From the NCBI RefSeq assembly GCF_048771995.1, contig NC_133030.1, forward strand, positions 11,982,001 to 12,046,000: a DNA stretch of 64,000 bases, read 5' to 3'. The stretch is from Taeniopygia guttata (taxonomy: Eukaryota > Chordata > Aves > Passeriformes > Estrildidae). The notes beneath the pieces were generated by a model. The model saw nothing but the letters and a program-made list of their open reading frames with translations. It ran no database searches and was not told the DNA's origin. Positions 36,009 through 46,779 of the stretch are shown piece by piece (position 1 is the first letter of the stretch; the number at the start of each line of letters is the position of its first letter). The position numbers were made by a program, and so were the translations under genes.

Positions 36009-36566
36009 CGCTCCAGCGCCAACGGCCGCGCGCGCGCGGCACGCCGTTCAAACGCGGCCCCGCCCCCCGCCACAGCCAATCGCCGCCCGCCGCCCCCCAC
36101 GGCCCGCCCTTCCCATTGGCTGCCCAGGGAAGGGCTCGCACTCGGCGCCGCTCTGCTTGCCCGTCTCTATGCTCCTGGAGGACTCGGCTCAGAAGGCGGG
36201 GCTTGAGGAGGCGGGGCCACAGGCCGTTCCCTTTAATGACTAGGGAATGACGGACAGGCAAAGCAACCAATAGAAGCCCGGGGATCGGGAGGTGTGCGCT
36301 GTGATTGGCGGAGGCCGGGGATAAACTCGGGGCGGGAAGAGCTGGCCCGTGCTGTGAGGGTGCGGTCAGCGGACGAGGCGGCGGCGGCAGGGTGGGCAGG
36401 GCTGGTCGGGCAGTGGGTGAGTGCTCTGGAGGGTTCGGGGAGCTTGGGAGGGGTTCCCCCAACACTTGTGCCCCGGCCTGTCTTCATACTCCCCGGTCTC
36501 TCTTTCCCACATTCGGGGGTGTCCTGGCTGTCCCCCAGCCTTGTGCTCTCCCTCTATGTTCCAGGC
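36009..36566. promoter_or_regulatory. INCENP: Shared bidirectional promoter of the two INCENP genes
   Basis: Only 558 bp separate the ATG of copy A (36008, minus) from that of copy B (36567, plus). The interval is CpG-rich and TATA-less. CCAAT boxes occur in both orientations: CCAAT at 36076-36080 and 36267-36271, ATTGG at 36115-36119 and 36304-36308. On the minus strand a CHR-type TTTGAA element (36052-36047) sits downstream of the CCAAT boxes and just after a GC-rich stretch, the arrangement seen in G2/M cell-cycle promoters (family knowledge of CDE/CHR promoters). Copy B begins with a non-coding exon whose donor is near 36418 (CAGTGG|GTGAGT); its coding exon starts after the acceptor at 36564. 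Confidence 0.75.
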
Positions 36567-39500
36567 ATGGCAATGGCGGAGGGTCCCCAGCAGCTGCTGC
36601 AGGTGTGTGGGCAGAGGCTGTCCCGCTTCCTCTCTGATGCCTACTTCAAGCACCTGGCCTGGCTGCGGGAGGTGGAGGAGCAGGGCATGAGGATGCTCAA
36701 GAGGTAAGGGCTGTCCTGAGGGGACTCTGTGCCACACCAGCTGCGTGTGGGAGGGTTGGTGTGGGCAGTGGGGGCAGCGATCTGTGCTCTTCTGCCTCAC
36801 AGCAGCTTCAGGGATGAGCCCATGCTCTTGCCCAAAACGCCGTCACAGAGGAGGAAGCTCAGGAAAAGGCAGTCGTCCTGGATGAGGGAGGAAAACAAGG
36901 AGCTGAGCAGGAGGAGGTAGGTGGGTCAGCTTGCTCTGGCTCTGCCTCATGGTGTTTGGATGAAACAAAAGAGTGCCTGCATTCCCTGAGTTATCAAAGG
37001 AATAACTGGGATTGCTCACTGTTTGATTCTGGTGAGAGTTTGGGATAAAGCTGGCTGCCTGCCTTCACTATTTTTTTTTTCTGATTATAGTTAAAGAATA
37101 ATAAACACTCTATTTTCTTGTCTGTTTACATTTGGGTGTTGTCTCACTGGGTTTGGCTTTTGGCCTGAGGTTGCTGCTCCTGGTGTTCGCTCCCTAAGCC
37201 TCTGTGTCAGAGCCTAGAAAACTTGGGAAAAGGATGTCTAAGCACCATGTCTTGGTTGGCAGGCAGGGAGACTCCAAGGGTTTATGGAGGGACTGGAGTG
37301 GAAATTCCAAGTTATTTGCTTAGAACCCGCCCCACTTTTAAAGCTGCCCAAATCTGATCCGTTGGTGTGTTAGGGCACTAAAATCGTGCTAATTGTGGTG
37401 AAAAGCCCACAGGAGGAAGAGTTAGAGGTGGGAGACTCAGGAAGCAGACATGGAAGGTGGGGAGAGCAGCAGGAACAGCAGGAGCGTGGGAGGTTGGTGA
37501 GTGTGCAAGGGAGAGCAGGAAAAGCAGCACTGCGGATCCCAGCGGGGAGAGCTCTGGCCCTTCTCCAGGTGCTCAGGTCACACCTTGTCCAGGGGAGCAG
37601 CCCTGCTAACTCCTGCTGGTGTTTTCCCTCATTTAAACTTGCTTTGGGAAGAGCTGCTGATGCAGCCAGGCCTGTCCCTCTGTAGGTGCCATGTGCTGCT
37701 CCCAGGGTGAGGTTTAAGCCCAGATCTTGATGTAGGCTTAAATACACCTTTCCCACTGCCACTTCTCCGCACTCGACTCTGGATACCCAGCCTGGGCTCT
37801 GTGTGGCACAGCCCTTGTGTGTGAACTCCCATCTGGGCTGTGTCCATGTGCCTCTCCCCAGGGACAGGATGGGCTGTGAGGGGGAACAGTGGAGTGGAGA
37901 AGCAGCAGCAGCTTCACTTTTACACAGTCTGCTTTTCCCTCCAAAACTTATTTGGGAATGGATGACTCCTTCATCATTTCCTTCAAAATTCTTTTCCTTT
38001 AAGGTTATCCAGAAGGAGGAGTGGTGTCAAGCTGCAGTCTTCCAGCCTGAGCTCCCAGCAGTGCATGAGCCAGGAGCAGCCCCGGAGCCCTGGCTGTGAG
38101 GGGCAGGATGTATCCGTGCCCAGCTGTGCTCCTGGATCTCAGGCTGGCATCACACCCCAGCTCCCAGCTCTGCCCGGGGCGCAGCCTGAGGAAGCACATG
38201 TTTCTCTGGCAGATCTGGACTGCCAGGCGTGTCCCCAGCCTGCTGCCGGGGGTGATGCAGCCCCTCCAGCAGTTTTGGGGGAGCAGCTGCCTGAGGTGGA
38301 CACAGCCAAGCTCCAGAATGTCTCTGGGATCCCGGCTGAACAGCTAGGAAGGGATGGGGAGCAGGACCCCAGGAGAGCCAGCACCTCCACTCCCAAGGCC
38401 ACTCAGAATGGTGATCCTGCTGCACTCCAAGGAGATGGATGTCCTCAAAGCCTCGAGACACTGCTCTTCCAGGACTCCCCCAGTAAAAGTGTGACACGGA
38501 AGTCGAGGACACACCGCCGGAGCGGCCTGGGTGCCCCCCACAGGAGCTATAGGGCTTCCCTGGCCAAAAAGTGCTCCCTGGCCAGCAGGAGGGAGAACAT
38601 GACCCGGAGGTCCATCAGCAGGGCCAGGAAGGCAGCGTCGGGAGAATCCTCCTCGGCCTCCAGCAGAGTGAGCTGTGAGTCCCTGCACTGCTTCCATGTG
38701 GGAATGGAGCACTGTGGAGTGCCTTGTCCCTGCCTCCAGCTCCCCCAGGTCTCCTGTCCTTGTGGGCTCCTGGGGTGCAGCTTCAAGCCAGGGTGTTGCT
38801 GCAGCAGGGGAGAGCTGGGGGGCAGGTGGAGTTGGGGTACACAGGTTGGGAAGGGGGGAAAAGCACAATTGTGGAAGGGAGAGTGTGGCCGGGCTGGCTC
38901 CAGGCACATGTGCCTTTGGATCGGGAGAGACTGCTGCATTCCCTGGGGAAGGGCTTGAATTTATGGCATCTGCCAGCTCTCCAAAAAATCAATAAGGCTG
39001 AAAGTGCAGCCCCGAAGTTAGGCTTCAATGAGCAGAGGAGCTCAAATGCTTTTTGGGCAAGGAGAGAAGAGACTCAAACTAGCTGTGTCACCAGAGGAGC
39101 AGGGGTCATGGAGCCCAGGCTATTCCCAGTATCTGCATCCCTTGTATCAGCTATTCCTGCTACTCCTGACAGGGTTTGGCTGCTTGGGCTTTCCAAAACC
39201 ATTGCTGCTGCAGGCAAACAGGCTGTGGTGGAGCATGGAGGCTCTGGAATTCAGCTTTGTCAGCCTTGAGTCACGCTGTATCCAGGCATTTGTTATAACA
39301 CTTGGAGCGAAGGGGTGTGATGGGGGGGTGGAATGAGGCTGGAATCAGCCCAAACCCCCTGGATCCCTGCACCAGAGCGTGCAGGGAGGCAGGAGCTGCA
39401 GCCAATGGCCTGGGAATGCTGGCTGTGACACAGGCAGCTGGAGCAGGCTGCAGGCAGCAGAGCTGCTGCCTCAGTGCTCTGCCTTCCCAGCCCACTCCAG

Positions 39501-42500
39501 ATTCGATGGCACTTGAGGGAGGTGTGGTGCTGGTGGGGATAGCAGAGCAATCCATGTTCCTGGGAGGAAGCCTGAGCTCTTCCATGTGCACCCTGGGGCT
39601 GTGGGGAGCCTGGGAGTGAAATTCCCAGCTCCACTTGGGCTTTCCTTTCCAGGTCAGAGCTCCTTGGAGGCTTTTGTGGAAGAAGATGTGACCAGCAGCA
39701 CAAGGTGAGGATACTGTGTAAGGCAGGTGGGAAGGGATCCCAGCATTCCCTGTGAGGACACTCTCTGGGTGGCTTTTCTGTCACAAATTTGTCAGGGCCT
39801 GCTCAGGTGCTGCTATCACCTGGGGCTGGATGAGATTTTGGGTTGTGCTGTTCAGGCACAGTGAGATTAAGTCCTTCACTGGGACGGGTGGTGCTGTGTC
39901 CTGGGGTTCCTGGCTGCCACTAGCCTGGCAATGCTGGTGGCCAGTCAGGTCTGCTCTGGGGAAGGGACAGCCCAAGGCTGTCAGAGTCCCCTCCTTTCCT
40001 GCTACTGGGGCCCAAGGTGGTTATGGGGTGTTCAGCAGCACAGTGGGACAGTCCCTCAGAGGAACTTGCAGCCCAGCCTTGATATGCTTGGCTGGAACAG
40101 CCTCTGGATGTGCTTAGGAGCCTGCACCTTCCTTGGAGTCCCAAATGCTGCTTCCATCACCTGTAACTTTTTCCTTCAGAGAGAATGTAAATTATTAAAT
40201 CACCTTTTCCTTCACAGGCCTGAGCTGGAGCCAAATGCCCTGAGGGAAAAGGTGAGTTCCAAGGAACTGTGTGGATGCCTTCCTGCTGAGTCAGCACCTT
40301 TGCTGAGGTTGTCACTGGATGCAGGGATGTGGCCAATGTCCCAGAATGAGCCAGCACAGCCCTCACTGGGAGGGAAGCAGACCCCACCTGAACAAGCAGC
40401 TGGCTTTTCCAGGGCAGCCTTGTTCTTTGGAGCAGCTGTGCTAAAGGAATGCTTGTCCTCTTTCCCTGCAGGCTCCTGGAGATGTCCTTGTTCCAAGCAC
40501 AAGTCCCCAAGCTGCCAGCCCTCCTGCACAGCACCTGTCCCCTCTGGAGCAGCAGGCAGGGAATACTGCAGGTAACTTGCAGGTGGTCTTGCTTTCCTTG
40601 CATGAAACTCTCAGAACACACAGACCTTGGGTTCAGTGGGGGCATTCCTGGGAAATAAGGGGTTTGTGTTGAAACGGAACCACTTCTGACCAATCAAGAA
40701 AGTTTTCCAGGGAAAGTTTGGACCTCCTGAAGAGGTGAGACATCAATTAGGTGGGCAAGGACCTGTAAATGTGTCCAAGCTGTGAGACAAACAGCGCCCT
40801 GAACAGCTTCAGTCTGTGCAACAAGTGAGTTGGGGACATTTGGGAAGGAGCTCCTGGAGCTGGAGTCTTCCAGAGTGTCATGTCCTTTCTCTCTGGGGTT
40901 GTGTTACGTGAAAATGTAGAGGTCCTGATTATTTTCTGTGCCTCTGAAGAAGGAGGAGTTAGGTTGCTTTTTGTTCCCTGTGAACTGGAGGATGTGACAA
41001 GCAGCTGGAGCTGGAATGGAGGAAAGAGTCCCTGGAGGGAGTTGGATGCCTCACACGTGGCACTGATTGCAGGTTTCTCCACAGGAAGCCATGTAAATCC
41101 CAAGAGTGAACCCCAGAAGAGCCAGGAACAACCCCCCTGTGCCAAGCCCCTGGAGAGTTCCTCTCGCATGTGGTAGGAGACAGTGCAAGGAGTGGGGATG
41201 GGCCAGGGGTGTGGAAGGACTCAGGTTTAGCATTTTAAGTCATTTATGCTAAAAAGGGGTGGGGGGTTTTTCCCTGCCTTCCTCTCCAAACGTCCAGTAG
41301 CTCTGAAATGTACTTTGGTCAGATCCTGTGTCTTGGAAGTCCCTTGTGGCTCTTGGAGCCTTCTTTGGGTCTGGGACTGGCTCTGGCATGAGGAGGAGCA
41401 CCTGAGGTCCTGCACAAATCAGCAGAGGTGCCCTAGCATAGTTAGCTCAGAGCTGGGAGGTGACTTCAAGGGCTCCTGAGGTGCAAGTGACTGACCTGGT
41501 TATTTTTGTCTGTGTGAGTGTCTGGAATACCTGACCTGACTCCTGGAATACCTGATGTGTCTCCTCACTGTGTGTTGCTGGGGAGGTTTTGGGAGAAAGA
41601 TGTAATAGCCAGTAAATCCTTCTGGAGAGTGTGACAGCCACCTCATGTCTCCCCTGCTAATGCCACCAGGATGAAAGGCTGCAAGCAAGCCCTGGGTGTC
41701 CTGTGGCAGAGGCAGCAGATGGGGGTCAGGACCCTTTCCCCTTTGGATGAGAAGCACAAGACCTTGGCAAACCAGACTCCATCATCCCCCTCTCCAGCCA
41801 GCAAGGTGAGTGGTGCCACAGCCCTGTGTCCCCTGTCCCAGGCAAGCCCTGAGCTCCCTCCCTCTCTGCCCTCAGGCTGTCAGGCCACTGAAGAACTTCC
41901 TGCAGGGACAAGGGGGTGGCATCAAGGACTTCATCAAGCGCAACACTCCCACCCGGCCCCACCTGAAGGTGTGTTACATCTGAGGGGTGAGAGGAGAATG
42001 GGCTGCATGTGCTGGGAAGGGGAGTTCTGGTGTTACTTCCAAACCTTTAATTATCTTTTTTATGCCCTTTCTCTGCAGGGAGACTTTGTTGTAAGTATGA
42101 CACCTTATCTGTGGGGCTGACACGCTGAGCACACTCTCGCTTCACACCAATGTCCATGAGCCTTCTGGCCACACCAGTGGTGAGGTGACAGGATCTCTTT
42201 GCAGGTGTGTTCTGCTGGGAGCTTCTGGCCTCTGAGCCAGGCTGCACTGTGCTTCCTCCACCGTGTTCCTGGCTCCTGGCAAGGCTATGCTGTTCTTTTC
42301 TAAATATCTTCTCTGCAGCTGAAGGACTGAGGTTTTTCCTTCTGTACCTCTGCTTATGTTGGATAATCACTGTTGCCAAATATGTGTTGTCTCCCCATCC
42401 CGACTCCAACAGTGACTGTGTGTACCAGGCTGCCTGAGGGGAGGCAGAGCCCTCAGCACCTGGTACAGGCTGAACTCTTCTCCCTTCAGGAGAAGGAGAG

Positions 42501-45500
42501 GCAGAGGCTGGAGAACCTCCGTAAGAAGCAGGAGGCTGAGGAACAGAGGAAGAAGAAAGTGGAGGAGGAGAAGAGACAGCGTCAGGCAGAAATGAAGCAG
42601 TGAGTTGGGCCCCTTTCCCCCTCCTCTTTCCTTGGTCAGCACAGGCTTGCCTTGTGCTTCCCACTTGGAATGAGCACTTTGGGAGCAGGCGGGGCTGATG
42701 GGCCCCTCTTGCCCACGCGGTGCCCAGGAAGAGGGAAGAGCGCCTGAGGAAGGCCCTGCAGGCTCGAGAGCGTGCAGAACAGATGGAGGAAAAGAAGAAA
42801 AAGCGGATGGAGCAGAAGATCCTGCAAAGTGATGAGAAGGTGAGAAGGCTGAGTGGGCTTTGGGCCTCTCCAAGAGCTGTGAGACCAGGAGGTGTGAGCA
42901 GGGTGCTGGCAAGGTCCATGCATGCCAGAATTCCTTCTGACACAGGGAGCCTTTTGTTCTCCATCCCTCTGCACATTCCTGTTGGGACAGGCCCTGTTTA
43001 CGCTGCTCTGCGTTTAGGGAATGTGGCAGCCCCTGCCTGCCCTGGGCACAGCCCTGCAGGTGACAGCCTCACCTGGCCCATGTGCTTGGACTGGAGTGTG
43101 TGACTCAGTAGGGGGTGCATTTGGGTCAGGTTTGGGTTTCAGAGCCTGACCTGGCCCTTTTTGTGGGGGCAGACTGGGCTGGTGGCCGCATGCCAGTGCT
43201 GCTGCTGTGTTATGGCTGTGAAAGAGCTGAGGGAGCTGTGCCTGAGGGCCCAGAGCCTGAGCAGCCTCTGGGTGAGACCTGGCTGCTCATTTTGGGCTGG
43301 ACTGAAGGGACCTTTGGAAAGGTCAGCTTTGGGAAACAAGGAGTCATGTTCCTTTCAGCACTTCCCAAACCCCGAGTGGACAAATGCACACCCACTGCTG
43401 GGTCCTCAGTCTCTTTTATGATCTGGGCTATCCCACCTCCAGACTTCCTCCAAGGCTGTGAAGTGTGTCCTTGGAGCAGTGGGACTGATAGGGGTGGCTT
43501 TCCCAGTTGCACATCTCACAGGTGAGGGAAGAGAAGGTGGCAGAGGAGCGGAGCAAGAGAAAAGGGTCCAAGAAACACTGGGAAGCGGAGGCACGGAAAC
43601 AGAAAGCCCTGAAAGGGGTAAGAGCAACTTGGGACCCTCCTGCACATGGAAAAGGGCAGGGACAGCAGGGACCTGCTGTATTGGTGTGGCTGGTGGGACA
43701 GGGTCAGGTCTCTGCCTGCTTCTGCAGGGATTTTTGGGGTCTGCACTGCCAGATCTCTGTCCAGGCAGCTGATGTTGGGTTGGGACACAAGGGAGGAACA
43801 CTGCAACTGCTGGAGCCTTACAGGGTTTTCCTCTTGTTTCTTCAGGAGGAACATGAGCAGCAAGAACCACTACAGAAAAGAAGAGAGGATGAAGTGAAGG
43901 AAAGAGGGAAAACAGTTTTGGAACTGAAGAACCTTCTGGAGCAGAAACAGCTGGGACAAGCAAAGGAGAGGTGTGAGCTGGTGCCTGTCCTGGAGCAGGG
44001 AATTGGCCACGTCTGGGGGGAAGTAGTAGATATGATGTAAATGTGATGTTGCACCTGGGATCTGGGGAGGCAGGAGCAGGAGGCTGTGAGAGGGTGAGGG
44101 ACAGATGGGCATGCTTCCCCCTCTAAATTCTTTCTTTCCCCCCAGGTATCCCAAGCAGCAAGGGAAGGAGAAGCCCCTCAAAGGAGAACAGGAGCCAGCA
44201 GCATTGGCTGGCAAGGCCACCAAGGTAGGGTTGGAGTGTTCTGGGAACAGCTTTTCTACATACAGCACACAGGCTAGGCTCAGGATCAGGTGCTTTCCAA
44301 GTGCTGTGTTGCTGGGATGTTGTTTAGAGGATCAAGTACAATAAAACTAACGATTGTTATTGTACAGAGGTACTTTGCAGGAGCAAGCCAAGGGCTGGGG
44401 GTTCCCTGGCTTACAGGTGAGCCTCAGCCCTGTCATGGTATGGTGACAGTCATGAAATGGCACTTGGAAGAGCACCTCAAAGAGCATTCACTGGTCATGA
44501 AACCAATGTAGAATTTAGAGATTTATTAATGTTCTACTGCCACATTTCCTCATTCTGCCCAAAGGATGTGACCCCCAAACCTCAGGTGCCACGTGGTTCT
44601 GCGTCGCTTCATTTGCACTCACACAAAAAACATCAGGGCTTTAAGTCAGGGTTGTTGGTCTTGAAATATAACACTAACATTTGCTTTCATTCTCTACTTT
44701 TAAATTCATTGCTTCATTAGTGAAAAATCAATGCCCCAAATGGTTCTTCCTCTTCAGGATCAATTCTTCCTCCTGTGTGGGCTCCTGCTGCACTCCTTCC
44801 CTCAGTCCCTGGCACTTGGACTCTTTTGTGCTGTATAAATTTAATTTAAGGTCTGAATCCTTCCTGTACTGCCAGCAGCAAGGCCAGAATGAGTCTGGCA
44901 AAGCTTTTCCAGGCAGGAGAAAATGACTGAGCAGCACAGGAGGGGAAACTCCAGGAGAAATTATTTGGGTTTAAAAGGAACTTCAGCAGTTAATTTTTTT
45001 TCTCTTTATTAGGGGAAACAAAGTCCCGAAGAGCTGCCTCTTGAGCCTGGGCTGGGGAAAAGATATGAGCCACCAGAATCCTTTTTCCCAGCTCTTAACA
45101 TCTGGCTCCAAGCAGAGAGAGTGAGTGTGGGCTCCAGAGAGCCAGGCTGGACCTAAGCAGAAACACGAGTGGCTATATCTGACAGTGTTGGATTTGGGGT
45201 TATTTCTGCAGAAGAAGCCACAGAAGCACTGAGGGGCTGGATGTTGCCAGAGCTGCCGAGAGCACAGCTCTGTGTCAGAGTCTATTCTGTGTGAGTGAGG
45301 AGTGACTTAATTCCTGTGTCTTACAGGAGGCTGACGGTCAGCAGCAGCCGAGAGAGGAGAAAAAGCCCATTCCACCAGCCGCCCCTGGGACATGGCCGAA
45401 CAAAGCCGTCAAGGTGAGCCCTGGCCCCGGCACAACCCTCGGGTGGCCCCCGCCCGCTGTGGCTGCTTAGCTCCCGCGGCTCAGAGCCACCGCAGCGCTG

Positions 45501-46654
45501 GGCACAGGGAAGCCGCTGGAAAAAACAAGTGGTTGGAGGCGGAAAAGATGCTGGAAGCGGCCACGGGAGGGCAGCAGGTCCTGAGGCGACGGCCCGGTGG
45601 GAGCGGCCCTGGGCAGCCAGGCTTGTGCCAGCTGCAGATGTGGAGGCTTCTTCCATGGGCAGAGCGGCAGGAAAAGCTGCTCGGAGCTCGGATGCAGTGC
45701 TGTCTCTACCAGGAATCTGTTGTGAGGCTGCGGGCGCTGTCCTGGTTATGTCAGAGCTCCAGTGAGGGAAAACCAAAGTTTAGGTAGAGAGTTGGGTGCT
45801 GGGACATGTACAGTGTGCCTTTCCAGGTTTTTCCACAGAAAACAGGAGGGGAGGGAGTATTAAGAAGAAGTGTCAAGGCACGGAGCCCCCTGACAGTTTT
45901 GTGTTGGTTCAGGCTTTGAGTGCTTTGGGGCTCTGGTGGCCATCCCAGGCATGGTAGTGCTGCTCCCCTTGCTCATCACTGCTCTCTGTGTGGTTTCAGA
46001 AATCCCTCTCCACATCCTGCCTCGGGTCCCTGAAGGATGCTCAAGGACCAGGATCTCCCCCATCCAATGAGAACAGCTACGGGCTGGATCTGAACAGTGA
46101 TGACTCCACAGATGATGAGAGCAACCCTCGGAAGCCCATCCCTGCTTGGGCTAATGGTAGGTGCCAGCTCTGGGCTGGCTTCCTTTCCCTCCTGCCCTGG
46201 AGCTTTCCAGCTTTGCTTGGAGCCATCCCAAAGTGCAGTCCAGGAGTGTATGCACCTCTTTCAGCCCCCAGCTCTGGGTGCTGACAGGATCAGCACTGCT
46301 TCCTGTTGAGCTGAGGTGAAACCAGAGTCCTCTGAGAGGAAAGGGGGCACAGCCCCAGCTCCTGAGGAGAAGCGGGCTGTGGGATGTGTCCCACCCCTCC
46401 TGCACAGCCGGTGGGCTCTCAGAGGGGCAGGGCAGTGCCGGTCCTGCAGGCAGGGGCTGCAGCTGGGTGTTGTTCCCACAGGGGCGCAGCTCCAGCAGGC
46501 CATTGTGCACCAGTACTACAACCCCCCTGACCTGGACGCGCTGTTCGGGGCCATCCCCAGCCCCAAGCTGGAGGACATCTTCTACAAGAACAAACCCCGC
46601 TACTTCAAGCGCACGAGCTCGGCCGTGTGGCACTCCCCGCCCGGCCCCTCCTGA
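36567..46654 (+). CDS. INCENP copy B (INCENP-like paralog), 19 coding exons
   Basis: Second, diverged INCENP gene. Exons: 36567-36703 (exon opens at 36565), 36803-36916, 38004-38674, 39653-39704, 40218-40251, 40472-40571, 41085-41172, 41670-41805, 41876-41968, 42079-42090 (12-bp microexon, GDFV), 42490-42599, 42728-42839, 43522-43617, 43846-43970, 44146-44224, 45013-45120, 45327-45413, 46000-46156, 46482-46654 (TGA). All are GT/AG and in phase, giving 827 aa. Seen: CEN-like helix ([16 protein letters not shown]), [18 protein letters not shown], a VRPLKNFL block with about 14 residues missing, [17 protein letters not shown] helix, [14 protein letters not shown], and an IN-box identical to copy A ending GPS*. 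The charged helix is about 148 residues and then turns Pro-rich, unlike copy A. Poly(A) signal at 46748-46753. It could be germline- or stage-specific; that is inference. Confidence 0.9.
42079..42090 (+). CDS. 12-bp microexon of INCENP-B (GDFV)
   Basis: CTCTGCAG acceptor, then GGAGACTTTGTT, then GTAAGT donor. It is phase 0 on both sides and encodes GDFV between TRPHLK and EKERQ. Human INCENP has CSFV at the same position (DPKCSFVEKERQ), so the microexon is probably real and homologous. Confidence 0.8.
46511..46642 (+). other. IN-box segment of INCENP-B identical to INCENP-A
   Basis: Base-for-base identical over 132 bp to the reverse complement of 23517-23648. Upstream within the exon, CTCCAGCAGGCCATTGTGCA here replaces CTCAGCCAGGCTGTGATCCG in copy A; downstream the two tails are unrelated. 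Confidence 0.9.
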
Positions 46655-46747
46655 ACCTTCCAGAGCTGAGCCAAGGTGGTTTCTAGAGGCTGTGTTCTAC
46701 TTTCCCTGTATTTACAATTTTAACATTTGATTCTTCTCTTGTACAGA

Positions 46748-46753
46748 AATAAA
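46748..46753 (+). promoter_or_regulatory. INCENP-B poly(A) signal (AATAAA)
   Basis: AATAAA lies about 95 bp after the stop codon of INCENP-B and is followed by a T/GT-rich stretch (GTTGTTTAATGATGTCC). The 3' UTR is short. Confidence 0.8.
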
Positions 46754-46779
46754 GTTGTTTAATGATGTCCTGCACTCAC

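Noticed and set aside
36567-46654. INCENP-B as a pseudogene or retrocopy
   Set aside because: It has 19 coding exons with intact GT/AG sites, conserved phases shared with copy A, no internal stop, and its own poly(A) signal.
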